NCBI GenBank assembly: GCA_946482425.1
Contig: CAMLRO010000004.1
Location: forward strand, 1 to 43,952
Direction: 5' to 3'
Length of the DNA: 43,952 nucleotides
Source: an uncultured Lactobacillus sp.
GTDB taxonomy: Bacteria; Bacillota; Bacilli; Lactobacillales; Lactobacillaceae
Shown here: positions 11,831 to 19,851 of the stretch, one piece after another
Layout: every line of letters starts with the position of its first letter
Numbering within the stretch: the first letter of the stretch is position 1
The notes under the pieces: model-generated
What the model was told of the DNA's origin: nothing
What the model saw: only the letters and a program-made list of their open reading frames with translations
Databases searched by the model: none
Made by a program: the position numbers and the translations under genes

Positions 11831-11859
11831 AGTATATCATTTCTTGTAAACTCTTTCAA
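11831..11859 (-). promoter_or_regulatory. Promoter of licT-bglP-bglA
   Basis: TTGAAA (11854-11859), 17-nt spacer and TATACT (11831-11836) on the minus strand. The implied transcription start near 11824 gives a leader of about 100 nt containing the terminator at 11754-11799. Confidence 0.7.
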
Positions 11860-12062
11860 ATAAAAATCAATCAAATCTTTATTGAGCACATAAGTTTTAT
11901 TTACTATTAGCAAAGTTCTAATCTAATATATTTTTTCAGATCAAATTATAGAGCAACCAGCAAAAATCTTTTAAAATTTTTTATATTTTCTTTTAAATTA
12001 GTACACATACATGCGCTTTTTTTACGTTTACCTTCTATTTTTTATTATCTAACATTACAGAT

Positions 12063-12076
12063 AGGAAGCGCTTTAT
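12063..12076 (+). promoter_or_regulatory. Candidate cre (CcpA) site and 5' region of the IolI-like pair
   Basis: AGGAAGCGCTTTAT matches the core of the cre consensus (GNAANCGNTN). It lies 19 bp before the start of the first IolI-like gene, downstream of a weak promoter candidate (TTTACC, 17 nt, TAACAT around 12027-12055), where bound CcpA would block elongation. The rest of 11860-12062 is AT-rich with nothing else I can call. Confidence 0.5.
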
Positions 12077-12094
12077 AAAATGGAGGTATTTAAT

Positions 12095-12952
12095 ATGATT
12101 AATAATTCAAATTTATGTCTTAATCGTAAATCAGCGCCGGGTTTGCCACTTGCCGATTTTATTAAATTAGCTGGTGATCTAGGAATCAAACACGTGGAAT
12201 TACGCAACGATTTAGGAAAAGAGCCCGATAATAAAAATGTTCTAGATGGAATGAGCATTTCGGAGTTCAATGGTCTATTACAAAAATACAATGTTCAGGT
12301 TGAAGATATCAACTCACTCGGTAATACAGATTTATTGAGTCAAAAAGACAGTAATTTGAAGGATCTTAATGAGATGATTAAAATCGCTCAGGGGATTGGC
12401 ACCAAAAAAATTCTATTCTGTCCCGTAATGGACAAGCACGATGATAGAAGTGACAGTGAAAAGTTTAATGATGGTGTTAAAACCATTAAAGTCTTTGCAA
12501 AAAGACTTCAAGATGAAGGAATGTCTGGCTTATTTGAAACACTGGGTTTCCCTGAAAGTTCAATCAGGACACCTTTTAGGGCTATTGATATCATCGAAGA
12601 AGCTGGTGTAACCAATTTTAAAGTGGTAGCTGATCTATTTCACTGGTTCATGGGTGGAGTTACCCGTGCTGATTTAGATAATAAGCTTGATGTTAATAAA
12701 GTGGGGCTCATTCATATGAGCACAATTGAGGCCCAGATGCCAAAATCCAAATTAACTGATCAAAATCGCGTGCTTTTAAGTGATCCTAGCCATGATCATA
12801 TCAACGCATTTGATACTATTAAATGGTTTTCAAATAGTAAATTTAATGGCTTATTTTCATTTGAACCTTTTTCAGATGAACTTCGTCAGTGGGATTATGA
12901 AACAGCTAAAGAAAATCTTACTGAGAGCATTAACTTGATTAAAAATATTTAG
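12095..12952 (+). CDS. IolI-like TIM-barrel sugar isomerase/epimerase, paralogue A
   Basis: 285 aa from ATG 12095. A further upstream in-frame ATG at 12080 overlaps its own GGAGG site and is rejected. Xylose-isomerase-like TIM barrel of the IolI/IolE superfamily. Putative metal ligands in the IolI order are visible: Glu in GLFETLGF, Asp in VVADLFHWF, His in GLIHMST and Glu in FSFEPFS. In IolI this fold isomerises 2-keto-myo-inositol to 1-keto-D-chiro-inositol. It is clearly homologous to the next gene (11 bp downstream) and to the gene at 14075-14926. Likely an inosose or keto-sugar isomerase/epimerase in inositol-type metabolism; substrate not proven. Confidence 0.8.
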   Translation: MINNSNLCLNRKSAPGLPLADFIKLAGDLGIKHVELRNDLGKEPDNKNVLDGMSISEFNGLLQKYNVQVEDINSLGNTDLLSQKDSNLKDLNEMIKIAQGIGTKKILFCPVMDKHDDRSDSEKFNDGVKTIKVFAKRLQDEGMSGLFETLGFPESSIRTPFRAIDIIEEAGVTNFKVVADLFHWFMGGVTRADLDNKLDVNKVGLIHMSTIEAQMPKSKLTDQNRVLLSDPSHDHINAFDTIKWFSNSKFNGLFSFEPFSDELRQWDYETAKENLTESINLIKNI

Positions 12953-12963
12953 GAGGACTTATT

Positions 12964-13812
12964 ATGTTGGAATTAAATGATTTTTGTATTAATCGCTGTT
13001 GTGCTGGAGGATTGTCTCTTCCCGACTTTGTAAAATTAGCTAATGATGTTAGAGTTCATAATATCGAATTAAGAACAGACATCCACCACGGGAGCAATTT
13101 TTTGGATGACTTAAGCATTGCAGAATTTAACAACTTGCAAAGAAACTACGATGTTCATGTCGCTAATATTTCCGCCGAATTTAACCTCGATGATCGTAGT
13201 GACTGGAATACCAAATTAAAGGGAGTCACTAAATTAGCCGAAACGGCACAAAAAATTGGTGCTGATCATATTTTGTTTACTCCTATTAGGAATGCAGATG
13301 ATATTCGTACTGCTGACCAAAAATTTGCCGACTTAGTTCATAATATTCGGATTTATTCTGATATTTTGGGCGCTGTAGGTGTCAACGGCTTAGTTGAACC
13401 TTTAGGATTTAGCGACTCGTCCCTGCGTTTTCCGTGGGTCGCACAAAAAGTTTTGCAAGAGGCAGATGCTAAAAACTTTAAGTTAATTGCTGATACCTTC
13501 CATTATTACAAAGCTGAGGTTACTAAAGATGATTTTGATGAAAAAGTCGATGTCAGCCGCGTTGGTTTAATTCATTTAAGCTCTATTACATCTCAAAAAT
13601 CTCCAGAAGAAGCCGATGATGCGGATCGTTACTTCATTTCTACTAATGAGGAAGATGTGATGAGATCTATTGAACAAGCAAATTGGTTTAAGGAGAGCAA
13701 CTATTTTGGCCTTTACTCTTTTGAACCTTGTGCACCGGAAATTAATAACTGGAGTTATGATAAATGCAAACAAGAAATTGCAGACAGCATTGATAAAATA
13801 ATTGCCGGTTAA
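12964..13812 (+). CDS. IolI-like TIM-barrel sugar isomerase/epimerase, paralogue B
   Basis: 282 aa, AGGAGG before the ATG. Same family as its upstream neighbour. It opens with LNDFCINRCCAGGLSLPDF and keeps the metal-site residues: Glu in GLVEPLGF, Asp in LIADTFHYY, His in GLIHLSS, Glu in YSFEPCAP. It is closer to the minus-strand copy at 14075 (HYYKAEVTKDDF versus HYYLAEVTKEDF) than to paralogue A. All three copies appear catalytically intact, so they may act on different inositol stereoisomers (inference). Cotranscribed with paralogue A under the cre-like site at 12063. Confidence 0.8.
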   Translation: MLELNDFCINRCCAGGLSLPDFVKLANDVRVHNIELRTDIHHGSNFLDDLSIAEFNNLQRNYDVHVANISAEFNLDDRSDWNTKLKGVTKLAETAQKIGADHILFTPIRNADDIRTADQKFADLVHNIRIYSDILGAVGVNGLVEPLGFSDSSLRFPWVAQKVLQEADAKNFKLIADTFHYYKAEVTKDDFDEKVDVSRVGLIHLSSITSQKSPEEADDADRYFISTNEEDVMRSIEQANWFKESNYFGLYSFEPCAPEINNWSYDKCKQEIADSIDKIIAG

Positions 13813-13838
13813 TTCCTACTTCTAAAAACTAGCTAAAA

Positions 13839-13881
13839 CCTATTGCCAACTTAATAAAACAAGCTAGCAATAGGCTTTTTT
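13839..13881 (+). terminator. Intrinsic terminator of the plus-strand IolI-like pair
   Basis: CCTATTGC pairs with GCAATAGG, followed by CTTTTTT. Lies 27 bp past the stop of paralogue B. Confidence 0.75.
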
Positions 13882-13972
13882 CTGTCTCTAAATTAATGCA
13901 GTATTGTTTTCTTTTCATTTGTAATAGAGAATTAAACTTCTATTAGCAAATTTTCGACCAGATAAATTAACT

Positions 13973-14010
13973 AAAAAAATATTGAACATCTATTTTTAAT
14001 GTTCAATATT
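13973..14010 (-). terminator. Intrinsic terminator of the iolG-iolH-IolI-like operon
   Basis: AATATTGAACAT and ATGTTCAATATT form a 12-bp stem with a 9-nt loop, followed on the minus strand by a run of T. It ends the minus-strand operon whose last gene stops at 14075. Confidence 0.78.
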
Positions 14011-14074
14011 CTTTTTGAAAGTTATTTTTAGATAAACGAATTGGATTTGTTTGAGAGATATATATTAATTAAAG

Positions 14075-14926
14075 TTATTGGGCATTAATTAAATCTATGC
14101 TACGAACAATTTCTTTCTTGGCTTTTTCTGCATCCCATTTATACAAGTCTGGAGAAAATGGTTCAAAAGAATATAAGCCATTATAAGTACTTTCTTCAAA
14201 CATTTTTACGTGATTTAGGGCATTCATAATATCATTCTTAGTTACCAAGATTCGGTCAGCATCACCTAATTCTTCCCGTGGCTTCTGGTTAACAACTGAA
14301 CTCAAATGAACTAAGCCCACCATGTTTGGATCTACTTTAGTCTCAAAGTCTTCCTTAGTAACTTCAGCTAAATAATAGTGGAAATTATCAGCTACTAATT
14401 TGAAGTTATCGACTTTGGCAGCTTTAATAATATCTTGTGCAAGCCATGGTGTTCTTAAAGATGAGTCCATGAAACCTAAAGGTTCAAGCAAACCACCCAT
14501 ACCATTTTCCTTTAGGAGCTTAGAATAGGCTTTCATATTATTAATCGCACCTTGACGACGTACTGCACTTGTTCTCTTATCATTGGCATCTCTAACTGGA
14601 CAGAATAGAATATTTTTGACGTGTAGAACTTTACCGATATCAATCATTTCATTAAGACTTTGCAGGTTTTCTTCTAAGTTCTCTGCCAGGTCCATGTTGC
14701 CCTGAGCATTAATATCTACTACTTGAATATTTTTTTCATCAAGCAATTGCTTAATTTCTTCAGGTTGATAACCATCTAAAATGGTGGAATTATCAACTTT
14801 ACCTGTTATATCGTTACGCAATTCAATATATTTAATATTAAGATCAGCAACCATATTAATAAAGTCTTTTAAGTCTAATCCAGGTGCAGACTTTCTATTA
14901 ATACAAAAGTCATTGTATGTTAGCAT
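14075..14926 (-). CDS. IolI-like TIM-barrel sugar isomerase/epimerase, paralogue C
   Basis: 283 aa with GGAGGATTACTTAA before the ATG. Third member of the paralogue set. Metal-site residues: Glu in GLLEPLGF, Asp in LVADNFHYY, His in GLVHLSS, Glu in YSFEPFS. It starts 19 bp after iolH and lies in the iolG-iolH operon, the strongest context link of the three copies to inositol metabolism. Probable inosose or keto-inositol isomerase; exact reaction not determined. Confidence 0.82.
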   Translation of the reverse strand: MLTYNDFCINRKSAPGLDLKDFINMVADLNIKYIELRNDITGKVDNSTILDGYQPEEIKQLLDEKNIQVVDINAQGNMDLAENLEENLQSLNEMIDIGKVLHVKNILFCPVRDANDKRTSAVRRQGAINNMKAYSKLLKENGMGGLLEPLGFMDSSLRTPWLAQDIIKAAKVDNFKLVADNFHYYLAEVTKEDFETKVDPNMVGLVHLSSVVNQKPREELGDADRILVTKNDIMNALNHVKMFEESTYNGLYSFEPFSPDLYKWDAEKAKKEIVRSIDLINAQ

Positions 14927-14945
14927 TTAAGTAATCCTCCTTTCA

Positions 14946-15809
14946 TTAAATATGGAGTCCATCTTTAATGGACTTTAAGGTTTTTTCATTTGACCATTCT
15001 ATACGATCAGGCCACATAAATACATTGTTAGTCACGATACCATCAAAATTAATCTCGCGTAATGTAGAGTAAAAGGCATCCATATCAACTTCACCTTCAC
15101 CAGGATTTAAGTGTTGGTGAATAGTTACAGGAGCACCAGGCGGGTTAATAGTGTATCTAAGTCCGTAAGAGCCAGCAAAGTTAAACGTATCTGCTATTAG
15201 AACGTGACTTAATACATCTTTTGAATCTAAAATTTGTTTTCTAACATCACCTTTGCCACCATCAGAGTAGAAGGCATGTGCCGAACACAACACTTGGCCG
15301 ACATTGTCAGAGTTAAGTGAGCGAATAAGTTGTGCTGCTGCGTAACTAGATTCGATAAAGTCATTTGGGTGGGCTTGAATTTCAAGTCGTATCCCTTCCT
15401 TTTCAAAAATAGGAAGCAATTCCTCCATGGATTTATACCATTGACCTTCTGAAGTAACAGAATCGTATTTGTCTCCAGAAAATTCAGTATTAATGGTATC
15501 AACGCCAAGCTCAGAGGCGAGCCAAATTGTCCTTTTCATGTTACGCACAGCAGCTTGTCTTTCCTGCTCGTTAGGTGACGACCATTGCTGGACGGGAACC
15601 AAGGATGAAATTTCAACTCCTGCATCCTTACACCATTTGCGGACATTTGCAATCATAGCAGAATTTGCTTTAGGATATTGATAAAACCAGAAGAAATCAG
15701 TTCTAGGGGCTAATTCCAAATATTTATATCCTAATTCCGCTACTTTATCAATAGTTTCATGAAGTGGCGTACTGTCACGAAACATTGAAGCATCATATGC
15801 TAGTTTCAT
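14946..15809 (-). CDS. iolH: IolH-like TIM-barrel protein
   Basis: 287 aa. It resembles Bacillus subtilis IolH, as I recall it, along the whole length: AELGYKYLELAPRTDF at 28-43, SSLVPVQQWSSPNEQERQAA, SMEELLPIFEKEGIRLEIQA, and the C-terminal PPGAPVTIHQHLNPGEGEVD with GIVTNNVFMWPDR. The biochemical role of IolH is poorly defined even in Bacillus. It is a xylose-isomerase-like barrel encoded in inositol operons. It follows iolG by 26 bp. Confidence 0.85.
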   Translation of the reverse strand: MKLAYDASMFRDSTPLHETIDKVAELGYKYLELAPRTDFFWFYQYPKANSAMIANVRKWCKDAGVEISSLVPVQQWSSPNEQERQAAVRNMKRTIWLASELGVDTINTEFSGDKYDSVTSEGQWYKSMEELLPIFEKEGIRLEIQAHPNDFIESSYAAAQLIRSLNSDNVGQVLCSAHAFYSDGGKGDVRKQILDSKDVLSHVLIADTFNFAGSYGLRYTINPPGAPVTIHQHLNPGEGEVDMDAFYSTLREINFDGIVTNNVFMWPDRIEWSNEKTLKSIKDGLHI

Positions 15810-15835
15810 ATAAATCTCTATTTCCTTTTTAACTA

Positions 15836-16858
15836 CTAATTCTTGTAAAGATCTGGTCTTTCAGGTAAAACTACTGGTTCTTTGACAAAGCCATTGTCAC
15901 GTGACTTCTCTAAGGCATCAGCAGCAACACAGGCCATTAAACCATCCCAAGTTGTTGGGGCTGTTGGGTTAAGATGGTCAGCCAATACACCATTTACCCA
16001 ATCTTGGATTTCTGAATCAAAGGCTTGACGGAAACGGAAACTATCATTCTGTGGAATAGAGGTTTGTGCTCTTTCTTGAGTTTTGACTTGAGTAAAAATT
16101 GGACTAGTCAAAGCAATAGTGCCTTCTTCACAAACAACTTCACAATTAATATCGTAACTGTTATGGTTGTTAACAAATACTTCTAGATCAGCATGAATAC
16201 CATTCTTAGTATCAAAAGTCATTACTTGGGGATCATGCAGACCCTTATGGGTGTATTTGGTTTGTGCTCCAGGAATAAAGCAAGAAACTTTGTCATAGTC
16301 ACTACCAACTAACCAGTGCATAATATCACATTCATGAATGGCGGTTTCAACAATGGCATCATTGTCATAATAATCAGAAACAGTAGTTTCATTTCTATGA
16401 GTCATATGCAAAAGCAAAGGCTTACCATAAGTACCTTCGTCAATAGCCTTCTTAATTTGACGATAACCATTATCGTAACGACGCATGAAACCCACTTGCA
16501 CTAGTCTTTTACCAATTTTTGTTTCTGCTTCTACAACTCGCTTACAATCATCTGCTGAAGTTGAAAGTGGCTTTTCACTAAAGACATACTTTCCTTTTTC
16601 AAGTGCTTTAAGAACAAATGGTACATGAGTATCATGGGGACGAGTAACTACCATGATAGCGTCAATATCAGGTGATTCAATTAATTCCTCACCTGTTTCA
16701 AAGTGCTTGCAGTTATATTTTTGAGCATATTTTTCAGCAAGTTCCTGCTTAATATCAGCAACACCTGCCAAAGTGGCGCCATTAATCCTGTTAGCGACAC
16801 GATCAATATGGTCTGAGCCTTTATAACCACAACCAATAATACCAATTCTGAGTGTCAT
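15836..16858 (-). CDS. iolG: Inositol 2-dehydrogenase (Gfo/Idh/MocA)
   Basis: 340 aa. N-terminal Rossmann motif GIIGCGYKGSDH at 6-17, the EKP motif with K96, and the catalytic pair in HECDIMHW (D177, H180). Long stretches match IolG, for example GKRLVQVGFMRRYDNGY at 115-131 and the C-terminal PTTWDGLMACVAADALEKS. Oxidises myo-inositol (or a stereoisomer) to the inosose with NAD. AGGAGG lies 7 bp before the ATG. First gene of iolG-iolH-IolI-like, with its own promoter and a cre site. The homology is strong, but IolG relatives differ in preference for scyllo-, chiro- or myo-inositol, so the stereoisomer is not fixed. Confidence 0.88.
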   Translation of the reverse strand: MTLRIGIIGCGYKGSDHIDRVANRINGATLAGVADIKQELAEKYAQKYNCKHFETGEELIESPDIDAIMVVTRPHDTHVPFVLKALEKGKYVFSEKPLSTSADDCKRVVEAETKIGKRLVQVGFMRRYDNGYRQIKKAIDEGTYGKPLLLHMTHRNETTVSDYYDNDAIVETAIHECDIMHWLVGSDYDKVSCFIPGAQTKYTHKGLHDPQVMTFDTKNGIHADLEVFVNNHNSYDINCEVVCEEGTIALTSPIFTQVKTQERAQTSIPQNDSFRFRQAFDSEIQDWVNGVLADHLNPTAPTTWDGLMACVAADALEKSRDNGFVKEPVVLPERPDLYKN

Positions 16859-16884
16859 AATATTCCTCCTATAGTTTTAGTTTC

Positions 16885-16898
16885 AGTAAGCGCTTTCG
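16885..16898 (-). promoter_or_regulatory. cre (CcpA) site of the iolG operon
   Basis: On the minus strand CGAAAGCGCTTACT, 13 of 14 positions matching TGWAARCGNTWNCW. It lies roughly at +13 to +26 from the start site implied by the promoter at 16918-16945, an expected position for catabolite repression by roadblock. Confidence 0.78.
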
Positions 16899-16917
16899 CT
16901 CACTTGTTACAAACTTC

Positions 16918-16945
16918 ATTATAGAGCTTTCATATGGAGCCTCAA
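16918..16945 (-). promoter_or_regulatory. Promoter of iolG-iolH-IolI-like operon
   Basis: Perfect TATAAT at 16918-16923, 16-nt spacer and TTGAGG at 16940-16945 (minus strand). Confidence 0.68.
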
Positions 16946-16978
16946 TGTATATAAATATTCATAAAATGTAAAAAACAA

Positions 16979-18160
16979 CTAATTATTTTTACCTACTTTT
17001 TGCCAAAAAATAATTACAATCAAGCCCCCTAGTAAAGCTAAAAGACCCATAACTCGAAAGGAAACAGTCATTGAATATTGAGTACGTAATTGCCCGGCAA
17101 AAATGGGAAAAAGCGTCATGCCCAGAGCATAAATTGACTGAAAAACTCCCGTTGCTGTTGAAAGTGCTCTTTGTGGGACGTTAGAAATTGCTGCTGCGTT
17201 GAGAATGGCAAACAATATTCCCGTACCAACGCCGGGGATAATCTGTAACAAATATATTAAATAAACTTGCCTAGCCAAAGGAATAGCAAAGCAGTACAGC
17301 GCCAGCAAGAAATAACTAACTATTAAAATACTTCGATCACTAAACTTGGCAATATACTTTGAGGAAGTTAAGCGAGCAAACAAGACAGCTGAACACATAT
17401 AAATAATGGACGACAACCCCTCAGCATAAGTCGGTGCATGGATTTCTTTAATCACCTGATTGGTAAAAGACATAGTAGTAGCCATTTGTATTCCTTGTTG
17501 AATAAAAGCTAATGCACCACTGATTAGCAAAGTTTTATTTTTAAAGACATTGACTAAGTTGATTAAAGAATTTTTCCCAGAACTATAACTGAACTGAAAT
17601 CTTGGTAAACTTATGGTCATTATGCAGGCTAATATGCCGGCAAGTACACCTAAAACACATAGACCTTTCATGGCTATTTTGGTATAAAATAAACTTGAAA
17701 TCACAAATCCCAGAAGCATCCCTAAGTTATTGGCCATTACCAGAATACCCATGTTTTCTACTTTGCTCACATCTGAACGTAATTTTAAAAAGTAAATCAT
17801 AAAAGATAGCCAAGTTGAGCTGGCAATTCCTGAAAAAATATTACCCAATAAAAAGCCAATGCCATTGGGACAAAGCAGTCTCATAATTGATGCTAAACCG
17901 GCTAATAATGTACCAAGTGTAATTAGCAACTTATGGTTTAAATGCCAATCTGCCAGCATTCCCAAAGGAATTCTCAATAACATTTGCGAAAAGCCATAAG
18001 CCCCAACCACAATTCCAATAAAACCAGCTGCAACATTTATAGCTGTTAAGAAGGGAGTTTGGTAAGGAACATAAACATATTGGGCAAACCAGAATAGAAT
18101 AATAATGATGATAAATTTGATTACCTGTTGTTTCTTTTTCATATCATTATCCTGATTCAT
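16979..18160 (-). CDS. MFS transporter, 12 TM
   Basis: 393 aa with twelve hydrophobic segments. Typical MFS features are the conserved loop-2-like GMLADWHLNHKLL near 72-84 and the MLLRIPLG segment before it. The start codon overlaps the stop of the ICL/PEP-mutase gene (ATGA), so the two are cotranslated. It is not a sugar porter like the two IolT proteins. A role in exporting or exchanging the end product of this locus, or importing a second substrate, is inference. No drug-specific motif lets me choose. Confidence 0.78.
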   Translation of the reverse strand: MNQDNDMKKKQQVIKFIIIIILFWFAQYVYVPYQTPFLTAINVAAGFIGIVVGAYGFSQMLLRIPLGMLADWHLNHKLLITLGTLLAGLASIMRLLCPNGIGFLLGNIFSGIASSTWLSFMIYFLKLRSDVSKVENMGILVMANNLGMLLGFVISSLFYTKIAMKGLCVLGVLAGILACIMTISLPRFQFSYSSGKNSLINLVNVFKNKTLLISGALAFIQQGIQMATTMSFTNQVIKEIHAPTYAEGLSSIIYMCSAVLFARLTSSKYIAKFSDRSILIVSYFLLALYCFAIPLARQVYLIYLLQIIPGVGTGILFAILNAAAISNVPQRALSTATGVFQSIYALGMTLFPIFAGQLRTQYSMTVSFRVMGLLALLGGLIVIIFWQKVGKNN

Positions 18161-19032
18161 AAAGTAAATTCTTTTTCAAGTTCATTCATTTGCTCGGTAT
18201 CAACTAGGTCTTCAAATGCTGGCGCACTAATCAAACCACTTTTTGATGAAAGAGCAGCAAAATTACCTTTTTCTAGCTTTAAAACCTCTTGCTCGCCACT
18301 TACTCTTGCAAAAATTGCTTCTTCTCCAAAAGTTGCCATGTTATAACCCATATCAAACAATTTTTTTCCACTAAGATTCCCTGCTAGGCCGGCAAAATTC
18401 ACCAATAGTGGTACTTCTGGAAGTCCTGATGCTATTTGCAGTAATTCCTTTTCTGATGAAACGCTGTCGACATATAACATATCAGCGCCTGCTGCACAAT
18501 AAGCACGCAGTTTGGCAATAGTTTCATTAATATCACAAACTGCTCTGGCTGAAGAATGGGCCATAATCACAAAATCAGGGTCTTTTCTTGTCTCTACTGC
18601 AGCGTGTAGTCTTTCCTTCATCTCAGAAACCGGCGCTATTTGGGTCATAGCCATTTGGCCACATCTTTTAGGCCAAACGCCATCATCAAGGTAAATTCCT
18701 GCTGCATTAATTGCTTCATAACTGCGAGTTGTTCGCGCTATATTAGCTGGGGCGCCATGGCCAGTGCCGACATCACATAAAACCGGAATAGAAACATTCG
18801 CAGTGATTTTTCTCGCTTGATCGAATAAGGTATAAAAATCAGCAAAGCCCATATTAGGTTTGCCATATACAAAATTAGTAGCAGATCCGGTTACATTAAT
18901 TGCTTTGAAGCCTGCTTTTGCACTTATTTTGGCTGATAAGCCGTCCCCTACTACAGGTATTTTTATAATTTCCGTACTATTATGAACCAGCTTTTTAAAC
19001 CTTAAGCGCATTTTTTTGCCCTTATTCTTCAT
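18157..19032 (-). CDS. Isocitrate lyase/PEP mutase-superfamily protein, active-site intact
   Basis: 291 aa from ATG 19032 (AAGGAG, 7 nt); a longer frame to 19059 has no Shine-Dalgarno. Shows superfamily landmarks: VTGSAT near 46, CDVGTGHG in place of the usual DADTGYG, and YLDDGVWPKRCGQM, equivalent to the flexible IEDQxxPKRCGH loop with its catalytic Cys. Later blocks are IMAHSSARA and GADMLYVDS. Family members cleave or form C-C or P-C bonds of alpha-keto or alpha-hydroxy acids (2-methylisocitrate lyase, oxaloacetate hydrolase, PEP mutase). Exact substrate unknown. Overlaps its degenerate relative by 11 bp and the MFS gene by 4 bp. Confidence 0.8.
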   Translation of the reverse strand: MKNKGKKMRLRFKKLVHNSTEIIKIPVVGDGLSAKISAKAGFKAINVTGSATNFVYGKPNMGFADFYTLFDQARKITANVSIPVLCDVGTGHGAPANIARTTRSYEAINAAGIYLDDGVWPKRCGQMAMTQIAPVSEMKERLHAAVETRKDPDFVIMAHSSARAVCDINETIAKLRAYCAAGADMLYVDSVSSEKELLQIASGLPEVPLLVNFAGLAGNLSGKKLFDMGYNMATFGEEAIFARVSGEQEVLKLEKGNFAALSSKSGLISAPAFEDLVDTEQMNELEKEFTL

Positions 19033-19735
19033 AATTGTTCTCCTTGCTATAAAATTCAAATAATTGTTGTTCTGCAGTTAAGGTACTTGCGATGGTTGAT
19101 TCTACAGGCACTATAAATGTTGGCTTAAAGTTTTGAACCTCTTTTAGATCCAAGTCCGTATTGTCTAATTCAATTCCGATTTTTGGGAAAAATTTTTCAG
19201 CTTTTAACTGCGCTATTTCATTTCGATTTAATCTAGCTACAATAATTTGTTTAATTCCCATCTTTAAGAGTAATTCGATTCTGCTTATCAATTCTGCATA
19301 ACCGTATTTTGTTATTCCTTCTAATTTAGGAATAATTTGTAAATCGTAGTCTTTAGCCGCCGCTATTGCTGCTTTAACCATATTCATAAAAATCTTTTTA
19401 GCTAATGTACCTGCTATTTCAACAGAGGTAGCCGGCCACTTTTGATCATTAAGGACTAGGTAGCGTGCCCCTGCATTTCCTAATTCCTTTGCGGTAGTCC
19501 AAGCACTAAGTTCATTGCCAAAGCCGGACTGGCCATCAGCGATTAAAGTCGCTTTTGTCTCTATACTAAGCGTACTAAAATATTGCAAATACTCACGCCT
19601 TGTGATTAAACCTTCATTATCTGTTCCTAAAGTCATTATGGCTAGTAATCTACCACTGACAAAAAGCGGCTCGTCACTTCCTAAGTTTTTAATTAAGTTG
19701 GCAGAGATAGTTACAGGTATTATTCCTTTTAACAT
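19022..19735 (-). CDS. Degenerate ICL/PEP-mutase-like partner protein
   Basis: 237 aa, shorter than its neighbour. Retains vestiges of the same fold: LIADGQSGFGNELSA (compare DADTGYGN) and YLVLNDQKWP (compare IEDQxxPK). The KRCGH catalytic loop is missing and replaced by ATSVEIAG. It is therefore probably not a lyase alone. The 11-bp overlap with the intact paralogue suggests equal synthesis and a heteromeric complex (inference). GGAGAAAAATA precedes the ATG. Upstream lies the terminator 19753-19819, so in this operon it is the first gene unless read-through occurs. Confidence 0.68.
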   Translation of the reverse strand: MLKGIIPVTISANLIKNLGSDEPLFVSGRLLAIMTLGTDNEGLITRREYLQYFSTLSIETKATLIADGQSGFGNELSAWTTAKELGNAGARYLVLNDQKWPATSVEIAGTLAKKIFMNMVKAAIAAAKDYDLQIIPKLEGITKYGYAELISRIELLLKMGIKQIIVARLNRNEIAQLKAEKFFPKIGIELDNTDLDLKEVQNFKPTFIVPVESTIASTLTAEQQLFEFYSKENNYEE

Positions 19736-19752
19736 TATTTTTCTCCAATTAT

Positions 19753-19819
19753 TAAAAAACTCGCAGAGATTAATTTCTGAATGTATATTTGATCATTCTG
19801 AAAAAGTCAACTGCGAGTT
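19753..19819 (-). terminator. Long-loop terminator between the flavoprotein and ICL/PEPM genes
   Basis: AACTCGCAG (19811-19819 on the minus strand) pairs with CTGCGAGTT (19758-19766), followed by TTTTTAATAA. The 44-nt loop contains a small inner hairpin (GAATG/CATTC). A terminator inside an apparent operon would lower expression of the downstream genes or be a regulatory point. Confidence 0.65.
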
Positions 19820-19851
19820 CTATAAATTACATTTTGCTATAAGACTGTATT

